Shown piece after piece: positions 8,537 through 18,014 of a DNA stretch of 64,000 bases. Each line of letters opens with the position of its first letter. The stretch's first letter is position 1. The position numbers and the translations under genes were made by a program. The DNA is taken from positions 1 through 64,000 of the forward strand of contig JAQTXB010000007.1 of NCBI GenBank assembly GCA_028688995.1, in the 5' to 3' direction. The DNA comes from Aliarcobacter sp. Lineage in GTDB: Bacteria; Campylobacterota; Campylobacteria; Campylobacterales; Arcobacteraceae. Below the pieces are notes generated by a model. That model saw nothing but the letters and a program-made list of their open reading frames with translations, was not told the DNA's origin and searched no databases.

Positions 8537-10656
8537 TAATTATTATCTTGCATTTTATATTTTTGTTTAATTCCACCTAATGGTTTTAATAAAATAGTTG
8601 CATATATAATTTGTTGTTCTATACCAGTTGAATTTGTACTAGAAGTTGGTTTAATTTGATCTTCATATTTTAAATCTAAATTCCAACAATTATCATTTAT
8701 ATTTAAACCTACACCTTGTCTATTTCTCGTATTTTCAAGTAAATCATAATTTTCATAATATGAAACTCTATAATCTTTTGCTACTTTATAACCAATATCA
8801 AATCTATAAGATTCTAAGTTTTCTCTTGAATTAAATATGTTATCTGTTTTTTTAGATTGGTAATAACCAACTGTTAATGATAAATCTTTATATGTAAAAA
8901 CTGAAGTTGCACTATTTTCAACACTTTTTTCATCTTCCATATTATAAACATTTTTTCCACTAACACTTCCATATTCATGGTTTATTTTTAAATAGTTTTC
9001 TAAATCTTCTAATTTAGGATTATCTACTTCATCATATAAAATAGATTGAGAAACTTTGTGATTAATTAATTGTTTTAAAGTATCATTATCATATAAAGAT
9101 TGATTTGCTGATAATTTAATATTTTTTTGCTCTTGAGAAATTGGGAAAGCCCTTAATTCTTGTTCTTTTAAAGAATTCTTTTCTGTTGTAATATTATATA
9201 AATCACCATCTTCTCTTAAATTTTTAGGAATAATATACTCTGCTTTTAAATTCAAAGTATGTAAATATTCTTCATAAGGTTTAATTAAATTACTTCCAAC
9301 CCCAACCGAAGTAATATTTTGAACTAAAGTCCCATCTTCATATTTTATAGTACCAAAATTACTGTAATCATATCTACTAATTACTGTTTTATTTTCTGCA
9401 AATGCATAGAAATAATCATCAATAAAATATTCACTATAACTTACTGGTACACTTACTTCATAAACACGTGCAGTTAATCCCTCTGGTCTTGTATAATTAA
9501 TAACTTTTGTATCAGCTGAATATATTAAGTTATCAATAAATGTCTCTTTGTTATATGAGTGAAATTGAACTTGTGGTAACTCTTGTAAAGTCTCTTTATT
9601 TGATGTTTTAGAACCATCAATATAATATCTACCATACGCACCACCATAATACTCAGGAGTATCATAAAAATAATTAACTTTTGACTCAACTTTTTTATCA
9701 GTTGATGTTAATTCTGTATCATCTTCTAAAGTAAAATATTCTATATCATTTAAATATTTAATTGATGTATATAAACCATCATGGGAATTACTTTTTGAAA
9801 AAATTTCTCTTCTTTCATAATTTAAATCAAAACCATAATGTTCTTGATTTTGTAATCCACTTTTTAAAAAATAATCTTCATTCTCTCTAAAAATACCAGT
9901 TTTAATTTTAACTACAGAGTCAGGAGAATCTGCATATCTATAATAAGCATATCCACCATTTCCTCTTTTAGTTCTAGTTTGTGGTACTAATTCTATATCA
10001 TAATTATCAGCTGGTGCAATAAATATAGGTTGAGAATAAAATAAACCTTCCCCACTAGAATATCCAATAGTTGGAAGTAAAAGACCTGTTCTTCTTGTCG
10101 TATCTGTTGGAAAACCAATATAAGGACTATAAAAAACTGGAACATCTTTTAAATATAATCTTGGATTATATGCATTTATCCACTTAGCTTCAGTATCATA
10201 ATCTGCACTTGATGCTCTAATACTCCAAACTGGGTCTAAACAATCACAAGAAGAGATAATAGAACTATCAAGTTCAATTTCCTCTTTTTCTTTATTTGAA
10301 GTTTTAGAATTTATCCAAATTTTATTATTTTGTTCTCTCAAGAACATTGGATATTGATTAGATGAATCTTTTTTCAAATCAATAAAAGCATAATTACTCT
10401 GTGTTTGAATATTATTATCTTTAATTACTAAAACATTATCAAAAAGTTCAAAGGTTTCATTCTCTTTATTATAAATTACTTTATTAGCACTTAAATAATA
10501 AGTCGGCGAATAAATAACTACGTTACCACTTGCAGTAACAATATTTTCAACAGCATCAACATTTTTTGCGACTAATTGAAATTTCTCATTTTTTAATTCT
10601 TCTGCATAAATTAAACAAGAAGTTATTAATAGTGAAGCTATAATTTTTTTACGCAT
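8536..10656 (-). CDS. lptD: LPS-assembly outer-membrane protein LptD
   Basis: LptD is the outer-membrane beta-barrel that, with LptE, inserts lipopolysaccharide into the outer leaflet. A signal peptide (MRKKIIASLLITSCLIYA) is followed by an OstA/LptA-like jellyroll domain (about 25-130) and a large aromatic-rich barrel to residue 706. The N-terminal domain carries SGNVVIYSPTYYLSANKVIYN, typical of the family, and the pair CDC at about residues 137-139 could form a disulfide. Length is ordinary for Campylobacterota. It overlaps the RDD gene by 8 bp and the PRTase gene by 1 bp. Confidence 0.92.
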   Translation of the reverse strand: MRKKIIASLLITSCLIYAEELKNEKFQLVAKNVDAVENIVTASGNVVIYSPTYYLSANKVIYNKENETFELFDNVLVIKDNNIQTQSNYAFIDLKKDSSNQYPMFLREQNNKIWINSKTSNKEKEEIELDSSIISSCDCLDPVWSIRASSADYDTEAKWINAYNPRLYLKDVPVFYSPYIGFPTDTTRRTGLLLPTIGYSSGEGLFYSQPIFIAPADNYDIELVPQTRTKRGNGGYAYYRYADSPDSVVKIKTGIFRENEDYFLKSGLQNQEHYGFDLNYERREIFSKSNSHDGLYTSIKYLNDIEYFTLEDDTELTSTDKKVESKVNYFYDTPEYYGGAYGRYYIDGSKTSNKETLQELPQVQFHSYNKETFIDNLIYSADTKVINYTRPEGLTARVYEVSVPVSYSEYFIDDYFYAFAENKTVISRYDYSNFGTIKYEDGTLVQNITSVGVGSNLIKPYEEYLHTLNLKAEYIIPKNLREDGDLYNITTEKNSLKEQELRAFPISQEQKNIKLSANQSLYDNDTLKQLINHKVSQSILYDEVDNPKLEDLENYLKINHEYGSVSGKNVYNMEDEKSVENSATSVFTYKDLSLTVGYYQSKKTDNIFNSRENLESYRFDIGYKVAKDYRVSYYENYDLLENTRNRQGVGLNINDNCWNLDLKYEDQIKPTSSTNSTGIEQQIIYATILLKPLGGIKQKYKMQDNN

Positions 10657-11086
10657 TTACAACCAACGTTTTACCAACAATATCATGAAAAGTTTTTCTT
10701 CCATCATTAAAAAATCCAACTAAAAACCCAAAATAAAAAAACATTTCAGAAAAAATTCTTCCAACAGATCTTAAAAAAGATGATAACATAGAAACTCTTC
10801 CCCAATGATTTGCATCAATAACTCTTATTTTTGCAACAATTTTTCCAACTGTTGCACCATAATACCAAACAAAAAAAGTATGGTAAATTACTTTTAACAT
10901 AATTAAAGGTAAAGCTAACTCTGTTTTCATTAAATACATCATAGCATCCATATCTTGACTAACAGCAAGGATACTTTCCCAAAATATCATCATAATAATC
11001 AGAGTAACTAATAAATCATCAATCACATAAGCAAATGCACGTGAACGCATAGATGCTAATTGAAGATCTGTACTATTATTTTGCAT
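10649..11086 (-). CDS. RDD family membrane protein
   Basis: A small integral membrane protein of 145 aa with the family's opening motif (SRAFAYVIDDLLVTL, with Arg and Asp-Asp inside the first helix) and three likely membrane helices (about 15-35, 50-72 and 110-130). GKIVAKIRVIDANHWGRVSMLSSFLRSVGR matches the conserved middle of RDD proteins in spacing. RDD proteins are of largely unknown function, with some implicated in ion exchange. It sits between purD and lptD with a 6-bp gap and an 8-bp overlap. Confidence 0.85.
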   Translation of the reverse strand: MQNNSTDLQLASMRSRAFAYVIDDLLVTLIIMMIFWESILAVSQDMDAMMYLMKTELALPLIMLKVIYHTFFVWYYGATVGKIVAKIRVIDANHWGRVSMLSSFLRSVGRIFSEMFFYFGFLVGFFNDGRKTFHDIVGKTLVVNA

Positions 11087-11092
11087 TAACTA

Positions 11093-12358
11093 TTACTTTA
11101 ATGCTTGATATGCAATATCAGATCTACATTTTTTACCAGCAAAATGTACTTGTCCACATAATAAGTAAGCTCTATCTCTTGCTTCTTTTATACTTTTTCC
11201 AAATCCTACACAAACTAAAACTCTTCCACCAGTTGCCATTAATTTACCATCAATTTTTTCAACACCAGCATAAGAAATATGTGAATTATTTAATAAATCT
11301 TCATCAACAATTTTATCAACAATTATTTCAGCAGGAGAACTTGAACCATAAGGGTAATTCCCACTTGCCATTACAACACCAACACCAAACTCTTTTTTGA
11401 TTTTAATATCTAATTTATCTAATTGTTTTGTTGCACCCTTATAGAATAGTTCAGAAACTGGTGTTTCTAATAAAGGCATTAAAATTTCACACTCAGGATC
11501 ACCAAATCTAACATTATATTCTAGGATAATTGGTTCACCTTTAACAACCATTACACCAATAAAAAGAACACCCTCAAATGGAGCACCTTCTTGTTTCATT
11601 CCTGCAAGTGTTGGAATAATTACTCTTTCTTCAATTTTTTTATAAATATCATCATTTACTAAAGGAGTTGGAGCATAAGCACCCATTCCTCCTGTATTTG
11701 GTCCAGTATCTCCATCACCTATTCTTTTGTGATCTTGAGCCGCTGGTAATACTTTGTAATTTTCTCCATCACAAATAGCAAAAACTGATAATTCATAACC
11801 ATCTAAATACTCTTCTACAACAATAGAAGTTCCAGCATCTCCAAATGAAGCTCCTGAAAGCATATCTGAAGCAGCTGTTTTTGCTTCTTCTTTTGATTGT
11901 GCAATAATTACACCTTTTCCTGCACATAAACCATCTGCTTTTACAACTATTGGTAAATTCATTGTATCAATAAATTCATGTGCTTCTTTTTCATTTGAAG
12001 TCTCTATAAACGCTGCTGTTGGTATTTTATATTTTTTTAATATATTTTTCATATAAACTTTTGAACCTTCAAGCTGAGCTGCTGCTGCACTTGGTCCAAA
12101 GATTGTTAAACCATTCTCTTTAAATATATCAACAACACCATCTACTAATGGAGCTTCTGGTCCTACAATTGTTAAATCAATAGAATTATCTTTTGCCCAA
12201 ACTGCTAATTGTTTATAATCTTTAATATTTATATTTGTTCCCAATTTATCAGTTGCACCATTTCCTGGCATAAAAAACAGATTATGAGCATTTTCTTTGT
12301 ATATTGCTAATCCAATAGAGTATTCTCTACCACCATTACCAAGTATCAATATATTCAC
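11093..12358 (-). CDS. purD: Phosphoribosylamine-glycine ligase
   Basis: It catalyses the second step of de novo purine synthesis: phosphoribosylamine plus glycine plus ATP gives GAR. It is an ATP-grasp enzyme of 421 aa. It opens with [15 protein letters not shown], has the ATP-grasp lid and metal-binding segments ([27 protein letters not shown]) and the conserved [13 protein letters not shown] loop. The start is GTG with AAGGAA upstream. It is the first protein gene of the operon running to pnp and lies 23 bp behind the U-run of a probable small RNA. Confidence 0.97.
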   Translation of the reverse strand: MNILILGNGGREYSIGLAIYKENAHNLFFMPGNGATDKLGTNINIKDYKQLAVWAKDNSIDLTIVGPEAPLVDGVVDIFKENGLTIFGPSAAAAQLEGSKVYMKNILKKYKIPTAAFIETSNEKEAHEFIDTMNLPIVVKADGLCAGKGVIIAQSKEEAKTAASDMLSGASFGDAGTSIVVEEYLDGYELSVFAICDGENYKVLPAAQDHKRIGDGDTGPNTGGMGAYAPTPLVNDDIYKKIEERVIIPTLAGMKQEGAPFEGVLFIGVMVVKGEPIILEYNVRFGDPECEILMPLLETPVSELFYKGATKQLDKLDIKIKKEFGVGVVMASGNYPYGSSSPAEIIVDKIVDEDLLNNSHISYAGVEKIDGKLMATGGRVLVCVGFGKSIKEARDRAYLLCGQVHFAGKKCRSDIAYQALK

Positions 12359-12381
12359 GATAATTCCTTATTATAATTTAT

Positions 12382-12553
12382 AAAAATCCGAGTAGCCGTT
12401 AACCATCAAAATGGCCCTAAAAGCCACGAATCGCACATGAGCGTATATTTTAGGAGCTAAAACGTAATGAAAAGCTACACACCATACAACAGCCATCATG
12501 TACAAAAATAAATTATCGGACCCACAACAATGGAAATCCCGAACTACTTAGAT
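12382..12553 (-). ncRNA. ssrS: Structured small RNA upstream of purD, probable 6S RNA
   Basis: This gap is richer in G/C than the surrounding DNA and has no open frame. On the minus strand it reads from a -10 at 12560-12565 to a T5 run at 12382-12386, about 172 nt. By eye, the ends pair (AGTAGTT near the 5' end with GGCTACT near the 3' end). A 5' hairpin TCGGG/TCCGA closes over CCAT/GTGG, then GATGGCT pairs with GGCCATTTT, GTATG with CATGT, GTGTGTA with TATACGC, and an apical hairpin TTTTAG-CTC-CTAAAA follows. A long, interrupted rod of this size is the shape of 6S RNA. I recall 6S next to purD in this phylum, but that is memory. A purD leader element is the alternative. Confidence 0.5.
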
Positions 12554-12559
12554 TGTCTT

Positions 12560-12595
12560 ATTTTATCTAAAGATGTTTAAAATTGAGTTTAAAAT
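12560..12595 (-). promoter_or_regulatory. Promoter of the purD-upstream small RNA
   Basis: Minus-strand GATAAAAT, with -10 hexamer TAAAAT at 12560-12565, gives a start near 12553. Immediately upstream are two direct copies of ATTTTAAAC (plus-strand GTTTAAAAT at 12575-12583 and 12587-12595), 12 bp apart, reaching into the end of hemD. Confidence 0.5.
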
Positions 12596-13221
12596 AAAGT
12601 TTGCCTTGCAAGTTTTATACATTCATCAATTGAGGTTTCTGAACTTATTGTATAATTTACCTCTTTTGGTAAATATAAAGCCGTTGTTTTTCCAATAACT
12701 ATTGCTTTATATGAATTTTTCCATAAATATTGTTTGAAGAAACACTCTACACTTGATGGTGAAGTAAAAATAAACACAGAATTTTCTTCTAAAGATACAT
12801 TTGATTCTTTACATGAAGTTCTATAAGCAACCAATTCATCAACTAAAATCTTATTCTCTTTTAAAATTTCAACCAAATTAGAAACCGTTTTTAAAGCTTT
12901 TATATAAAGTACTTTTTTATCTTTTAATAACTCAATTAACTCTTTAGCAAACTCATTTCCATGGGAAGTTATTCCTGTAAAATTTACTTTCCCACCTAAC
13001 TTTTCTATAACTTGAGAAGTTTTAGGAGCGATTACATAAGAATCAATTTTTTTCCAATCTTTATTAAAAGAATCCAAAGAATAAACTGCATTTTTTGAAG
13101 TAAAAATCAAAGCATCATAATTTGATAAATTTATATTTGATTTAATATACTCAATTTGAAAAACTTCTAAATTTTCCACATCTTGATATTTTTGATTACT
13201 TAAAAGATAGATTTTAGCCAT
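12589..13221 (-). CDS. hemD: Uroporphyrinogen-III synthase
   Basis: HemD cyclises hydroxymethylbilane to uroporphyrinogen III for haem and sirohaem synthesis. The sequence is poorly conserved, as is usual for the family, but the pattern fits: SNYDALIFTSKNAVYSL in the first half, VLYIKALKTVSNLVEIL at the hinge, and SVFIFTSPSSVECFFK with YKAIVIGKTTALYLPKE in the second. I chose the ATG at 13221 (MAKIYLLSN) over the one 15 bp upstream because it matches the family start. This overlaps the upstream SulP gene by 8 bp, so it is probably co-transcribed with der and that transporter. Confidence 0.8.
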   Translation of the reverse strand: MAKIYLLSNQKYQDVENLEVFQIEYIKSNINLSNYDALIFTSKNAVYSLDSFNKDWKKIDSYVIAPKTSQVIEKLGGKVNFTGITSHGNEFAKELIELLKDKKVLYIKALKTVSNLVEILKENKILVDELVAYRTSCKESNVSLEENSVFIFTSPSSVECFFKQYLWKNSYKAIVIGKTTALYLPKEVNYTISSETSIDECIKLARQTLF

Positions 13222-14788
13222 TTGTAACCAATTCATATTTTTGAGTGTAATTTATTGCATCATCTAATGTGGCATAAATTTTAATACTTTTAAATAAATT
13301 TGATGAATCAACATCTAAAATTTTTCTTTTATGTCTATATTTTAAAACTAAAATTATCTCTAATTCTTTGCTTCTAAATTTTTCAATTATCTCTTCAAGG
13401 GTAAAAATTGCTGAAATATCTAAAAAAGACACATTTCTACAATCAAGGATTATTTTTTTACTATTTTTTACTTTTTCTAATCTTGTATCTAAAGCTGATG
13501 CTGTTCCAAAAAACAAAGAACCATTTATTTTAATAATCTCAACATCATGATTTTCTATATCTATATCAAAAGAGACTTTTGATTTTGTTGTTTTCATTTG
13601 AGTATTTCTAGATACTTGATAAACAGCCATTATTGAAGAAATAGTAATTCCAACTCCAACTGCCATAATTAAATCTACAAAAATTGTTAATAAAAACACT
13701 GTAACCATAATAAGTAAATCTTGTCTTGATACTTTATTTAAAATTTTTAAAAATTTATAATCTAAAATATCAAAACCAACTTTTATCAAAATTCCAGATA
13801 ATACTGCAAGTGGAATTTTTGATGCAAGTGGAGCTAAAAATAAAACAATCACTAATAAAGTAATTGAGTGAGTCATTCCTGATAATCTTGTTGTTGCACC
13901 ACTATTAATATTTATTACAGTTCTCATGGTTGCTCCAGCTCCTGGAATTGCACCAAAAAAAGAACAAATTGTATTTCCTATTCCTTGACCTATTAACTCT
14001 TTTTTTGAATCATGTTTTGTTTTAGTCATTGAATCAGCAACTATAGAAGTTAATAAGGAATCTATTGAAGCTAATAATGCTAAAGTAATAGCTAAAGTTA
14101 ACATTGTATTCAATTTTAATATATCAAAAGAGATTGGTAGAACAAAAGGTGGTAAGCCCATTGGAATTTCTCCAATAGTATCAATTTGAAATCCCATAAA
14201 AATAGAAAAATAAGTTACACTAACTAAAGCTATTAAAGCAGATGGAACTATTTTTGAGATTTTTTTAGGTGTTAAAAACATAATAGCTAAAGTAATAGTT
14301 GCAATTATCAAAGCTTCGTAATTAACTTTTTGAAAAGTATCCAATAAATGAGTAAGAGTATAAATTATTGAACCATAAGTTTTTACGCCCAAAAATGGAT
14401 TTATTTGTAAAATTATAATGATAATACCAATACCACACATGAAACCAGAAATTACTGGATATGGAATATATTTTATCCATTTTCCAATACCAATTATTCC
14501 AAAAGAGATTTGCATTAAACCTGCTAAAAAAATTACTGTCATAACGGTTGATAAATCATTTGGAAAAGTAGCAACTGCTGCTGCTACAACAACAGTCATA
14601 GGACCAGTTGGTCCAGATATTTGAGTAGGAGTTCCTCCAAAAAATGCTGCAAAAAAACCTAATATTATTGCACCATATAAACCAGCAATTGCGCCAGCTC
14701 CACTTGCAACTCCAAAAGCTAAAGCTAAAGGAAGAGCAACAACAGCAGCTGTTACTCCTGCAAATATATCATTTTTTACTCTATGCAA
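13214..14788 (-). CDS. SulP family anion transporter with STAS domain
   Basis: A 524-aa inner-membrane transporter with ten or more hydrophobic segments over residues 1-395 and a cytoplasmic STAS domain at about 405-515 (IIKINGSLFFGTASALD, then KIILDCRNVSFLDISA). The early ALPLALAFGVASGAGAIAGLYG and SGPTGPMTVV are typical of the SulP core. Members carry sulfate, bicarbonate or organic anions, and the substrate is not readable here. It starts 22 bp after der and overlaps hemD. Confidence 0.88.
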   Translation of the reverse strand: MHRVKNDIFAGVTAAVVALPLALAFGVASGAGAIAGLYGAIILGFFAAFFGGTPTQISGPTGPMTVVVAAAVATFPNDLSTVMTVIFLAGLMQISFGIIGIGKWIKYIPYPVISGFMCGIGIIIIILQINPFLGVKTYGSIIYTLTHLLDTFQKVNYEALIIATITLAIMFLTPKKISKIVPSALIALVSVTYFSIFMGFQIDTIGEIPMGLPPFVLPISFDILKLNTMLTLAITLALLASIDSLLTSIVADSMTKTKHDSKKELIGQGIGNTICSFFGAIPGAGATMRTVININSGATTRLSGMTHSITLLVIVLFLAPLASKIPLAVLSGILIKVGFDILDYKFLKILNKVSRQDLLIMVTVFLLTIFVDLIMAVGVGITISSIMAVYQVSRNTQMKTTKSKVSFDIDIENHDVEIIKINGSLFFGTASALDTRLEKVKNSKKIILDCRNVSFLDISAIFTLEEIIEKFRSKELEIILVLKYRHKRKILDVDSSNLFKSIKIYATLDDAINYTQKYELVTNG

Positions 14789-14810
14789 GGAATACTCCTA
14801 GAATTTAAGG

Positions 14811-16289
14811 TTATTTAGTATCTCTTTCTAAATATTCTTCATCACCCATTTTATCATGTTTTCCACGAGCAATTACGTGAATTGGTGTTCCCTCAAAATT
14901 AAAATTATCTCTTAAATAATTTATTAAATATCTTTTATATGTAAAGTGTAAAAGATTTGGTTTATTCATAACTAATGCAATTCTAGGTGGTTTTGTAGCA
15001 AATTGAGTTGTATAATAAATTCTCAAATATGCACCATTTGGACTAGGAAGTGAATGTCTAATAGTTGCTTCTTCTATTACTCTATGTAATTTTGAAGTTG
15101 GTATTCTTTGAGTATAATTGTTGAAAATTTCAATAATTTTATCTTTTAATCTCTCTATACTTCTTCCTGTTTTTGCTGAAACTGCAATAATTGGAGCATA
15201 AGATAAAAATCTAAATCTTCGTCTAATCTCTTCTTCCATTTTTTGGAAGGTATCCATATTCTCATCCCATTTATTTAGAACAATAATAGTTGCAAGTCCA
15301 TATTCATCAACAAGTCCAGCAATTTTTTCATCTAAATCAGAAAGTTCTTTTGAAGCATCTAAGATAACTAAAGCCATATTTGCTTTTTCTAACATCTCTT
15401 TTGTTCTCATTAAAGCAAACTTTTCAATTCCTTCAATACTTCCTCTTCTTCTTAAACCAGCTGTATCAACAAATGTTACATTTTTATCTTGATATTCAAA
15501 AGATTCATCAACTGGGTCGATTGTTGTTCCAGCTATTGGAGAAACAACTGATCTTTCAGCTCCAACAATTGCATTAAGAATAGAAGATTTCCCTACATTA
15601 ACTTTTCCAATTATTGCTACTCTAATATTATTATCTATCTCTTCATTTTCAAGAGAATCTTCTAAAACTGGTTCAAAATCACCATCTTCTTCACTTGAAA
15701 AATCTTCATCATCAAAATCAAAATTTTCTTCTCTTTGTTTTTTTAAAGCTTCTGCTTCTTCTAAAGCTACAGTTTCAAGATTAACTGGAAGATGTTGATA
15801 AATCCATTCAAATAAATTTTTTGTTCCCCTATTATGTGAAACAGAAACTCCAAAAAGATTCTCTTCCCCTATTCCAAACTCAAAAAATTCCCATAATCTT
15901 TCTAACTCTTTATCATTATCAATCTTATTTACAACTAAGGCTAACTCTTTTCCTAATCTTTGAAGCTCATAAAATAATTCTTTATCCTTATCATCAGGTA
16001 TGTTTTTACCATCAACCATAAAAAGTATTATATCAGCCTCTTTTGCCGTCTCAATAGCTTTTCTTTTTACATTTGAAAATATAGCATCATTTGTTTCATC
16101 GATACCACCTGTATCTAACATCAATGCTTTTCTATCTAATATTTCTATTTCGTGTTTTCTAATATCTCTTGTAGTTCCTGCCATATCAGATACAATCGCA
16201 ATTCTTTTGTTTGCAATTCTATTAAATAATGAAGATTTTCCTACATTTGGTTGCCCAATTAGAGCAATTTTTTTTAATGTTTTATCCAT
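14811..16289 (-). CDS. der: Ribosome assembly GTPase Der (EngA)
   Basis: An essential GTPase with two tandem G domains that matures the 50S subunit. G domain 1 has GQPNVGKSS, DTGG and NKID. G domain 2 starts at about residue 223 with GKVNVGKSS, DTAG and NKWD. A KH-like C-terminal domain follows and ends in RGKHDKMGDEEYLERD. An acidic linker of about 45 residues separates the G domains. The length (492 aa) is normal for the phylum. It starts a new transcription unit behind the hpf terminator. Confidence 0.96.
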   Translation of the reverse strand: MDKTLKKIALIGQPNVGKSSLFNRIANKRIAIVSDMAGTTRDIRKHEIEILDRKALMLDTGGIDETNDAIFSNVKRKAIETAKEADIILFMVDGKNIPDDKDKELFYELQRLGKELALVVNKIDNDKELERLWEFFEFGIGEENLFGVSVSHNRGTKNLFEWIYQHLPVNLETVALEEAEALKKQREENFDFDDEDFSSEEDGDFEPVLEDSLENEEIDNNIRVAIIGKVNVGKSSILNAIVGAERSVVSPIAGTTIDPVDESFEYQDKNVTFVDTAGLRRRGSIEGIEKFALMRTKEMLEKANMALVILDASKELSDLDEKIAGLVDEYGLATIIVLNKWDENMDTFQKMEEEIRRRFRFLSYAPIIAVSAKTGRSIERLKDKIIEIFNNYTQRIPTSKLHRVIEEATIRHSLPSPNGAYLRIYYTTQFATKPPRIALVMNKPNLLHFTYKRYLINYLRDNFNFEGTPIHVIARGKHDKMGDEEYLERDTK

Positions 16290-16312
16290 AAATTTTTTTA
16301 ATCCTATTTTTT

Positions 16313-16318
16313 ATCATA
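16313..16318 (-). promoter_or_regulatory. Possible -10 element of der
   Basis: Minus-strand TATGAT, 23 bp before the der ATG and directly after the hpf terminator T-run; an AGGA ribosome site lies between. Confidence 0.4.
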
Positions 16319-16322
16319 AACT

Positions 16323-16357
16323 AAAAAAGGTATTAGCCATTTATGCTAATACCTTTT
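16323..16357 (-). terminator. Intrinsic terminator of hpf
   Basis: A perfect 13-bp stem (AAAAGGTATTAGC at 16325-16337 with GCTAATACCTTTT at 16345-16357) and a 7-nt loop, followed on the minus strand by T6. It lies 18 bp past the hpf stop and separates hpf from der. Confidence 0.92.
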
Positions 16358-16375
16358 CACTATCAAAAGCTTTTT

Positions 16376-16918
16376 TTAATATAACCCAAATTTACCTGGG
16401 ATTGAACTTTTGTAAAGAACTCTCATAACATCATCTTTGTCATAGAATACTTTGAATTGTGCATCAGATGCTTTTAACTCTTCTAATGCTTCTTCAATAT
16501 CTATTGGTTTATAAGATGTTAATCTTACAGGAGTAATTTCATCTTCAAATTTTTCTAATTCAAGAGCAATTCCATCTTGAATTTCAGAAGATTCAACTTC
16601 AGTTAATTTTGTAGCTTTATGAGCTGCAATTTTATCATGATGTCTTCTTAATACTTTAGATACTCTATCAACAGCAATATCAATCGCAGCATATAAGTCT
16701 TTATCTTTTTGTTTTACAACAATTGTATCTAAATGTGCAATGTTTAATGTAAACTCAAAAGAGAAAGCTTTTTTACCATGTTTTTCTTCTTGAGAGATAA
16801 TTGCATTCACAGAAATAATGTCTAAGTTATATTTTTTAAATACTTCTACTGAGCTATTAATGTAATCTTTTATTGAATCTGTTAAATCTATGTGTCTTCC
16901 TACAATTCCTGTATTCAT
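16376..16918 (-). CDS. hpf: Long-form ribosome hibernation promoting factor
   Basis: It binds the 30S decoding region and pairs ribosomes into inactive 100S dimers in starved cells. Residues 1-100 are the S30AE domain (MNTGIVGRHIDLTDSIKDYI, then the basic helix VDRVSKVLRRHHDKIAAHK). Residues about 125-180 are the C-terminal dimerisation domain with FKVFYDKDDVMRVLYK. At 180 aa it is the long form, so no separate Rmf is needed. It is a single-gene unit with its own promoter and strong terminator. Confidence 0.93.
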   Translation of the reverse strand: MNTGIVGRHIDLTDSIKDYINSSVEVFKKYNLDIISVNAIISQEEKHGKKAFSFEFTLNIAHLDTIVVKQKDKDLYAAIDIAVDRVSKVLRRHHDKIAAHKATKLTEVESSEIQDGIALELEKFEDEITPVRLTSYKPIDIEEALEELKASDAQFKVFYDKDDVMRVLYKSSIPGKFGLY

Positions 16919-16945
16919 AACATACTCCTTATATATAATTTATTT

Positions 16946-16951
16946 ATTCTA
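16946..16951 (-). promoter_or_regulatory. Possible -10 element of hpf
   Basis: Minus-strand TAGAAT, 27 bp upstream of the hpf ATG, followed by a TAAGGAG ribosome site. Confidence 0.45.
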
Positions 16952-17086
16952 TCATAAAAATCGTTAAATACTATACATATAGAAAAAAATAATACTTGTA
17001 AAACATAGTGATTTGCGAATATATAGTATTGTAAGTCATTTTTAAATTGAAAAAGTATCTAGTTTGAGAGAATTATTTAATTTTAT

Positions 17087-17119
17087 AAAAATTCAGTTAT
17101 GCATTAAGCATAACTGAAT
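17087..17119 (-). terminator. Terminator overlapping the end of the EF-hand gene
   Basis: A perfect 12-bp stem (ATTCAGTTATGC at 17091-17102 with GCATAACTGAAT at 17108-17119) and a 5-nt loop. On the minus strand a T5 run follows. The stem encodes the last residues of the EF-hand protein, and its stop codon begins in the loop. Confidence 0.88.
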
Positions 17120-17988
17120 TTAGAAGATGTAGATGATGATAAGTTTGAAACATAAGTATTTAAATCACTATTATTATTTTGATTATTCATCATTTTCATA
17201 ATATTTTTAAAATTACTTAAATCTAACTCTTCAGAACTACTTTGGCTATTAAGTTTGATGGTATCTAATAATAATTTTATACTATCTTTTGCATCTTGAT
17301 TTGAAGCTACAGAAGTTGATGAATTAGTACTATCTGTTGAAATTCCAAGTGCAGCATTTTTTTCTTCTTGAGAAACTACTCCATCCTTATTTGTGTCATC
17401 TTCGTCATATTCAGTTGATGATGTAACACTTGCTCCACTACTTCCCCCACTAGGTGGCGGTGGTGGAGTAGATTGTGTTGCACTATCACTACTACTTACA
17501 ACTTGTTCAAAGGCACTACTTAATTCATCTCCTGAAATATTTCCATCTCCATTTGAATCAAGTGCTGAAAATTCATCATTTGTTAATATTGAAACTTCAT
17601 CAGAACTAAGTGATGAATCCCCATTTGAATCATATTGGGACATAATTAATGAACTAAAATCAGATTCAGCTGAACTACTCTCATTTTTTGCTGCTGGTTC
17701 AGGCATTTGAAGTCCTAAATCAGAAAGCATACTTGAAAAATCTTCTTTTGATGGCATTTCTCCATTATATGAAGCTAACTTACTATCTATTGCACTTGCT
17801 ATTTCATCTTGTGTAACTAAACTATCACCATTTGAATCTAAAGTAGAAAATTGGTCTTCTGTTATTTCTAACTCATCAATACTTAAACTTGAGTCACCAT
17901 CTGTGTCACTTTGATTAACTATACTTTTTGATATTCCACTAGTTGGAGACATCATACTTATAAAACTATTTGAAGAAATTGTATTCAT
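17104..17988 (-). CDS. Five-EF-hand calcium-binding protein, flagellar context
   Basis: A 294-aa acidic, Ser-rich protein with five canonical EF-hand loops: residues 28-39 (DTDGDSSLSIDE), 51-62 (DSNGDSLVTQDE), 120-131 (DSNGDSSLSSDE), 144-155 (DSNGDGNISGDE) and 198-209 (DTNKDGVVSQEE). A proline-glycine spacer (TPPPPPSGGSSG) separates the fourth from the fifth. There is no signal peptide or membrane helix, and the Ser/Asn-rich composition resembles the neighbouring exported axial proteins. Its promoter has the same TTAC direct-repeat layout as flgE and flgD, so it is probably co-expressed with the hook genes. Function is not known; a calcium-dependent flagellar accessory or exported protein is an inference. 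Confidence 0.85.
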   Translation of the reverse strand: MNTISSNSFISMMSPTSGISKSIVNQSDTDGDSSLSIDELEITEDQFSTLDSNGDSLVTQDEIASAIDSKLASYNGEMPSKEDFSSMLSDLGLQMPEPAAKNESSSAESDFSSLIMSQYDSNGDSSLSSDEVSILTNDEFSALDSNGDGNISGDELSSAFEQVVSSSDSATQSTPPPPPSGGSSGASVTSSTEYDEDDTNKDGVVSQEEKNAALGISTDSTNSSTSVASNQDAKDSIKLLLDTIKLNSQSSSEELDLSNFKNIMKMMNNQNNNSDLNTYVSNLSSSTSSKFSYA

Positions 17989-18014
17989 AATAACTCCTCT
18001 ACTTATTTCTTAAA

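Noticed and set aside
16919..17103. Search for the TTAC box or a small RNA before hpf
   Set aside because: GTAA words occur but not at 11-bp spacing to each other and to a -10; no stable fold was seen besides the EF-hand terminator.
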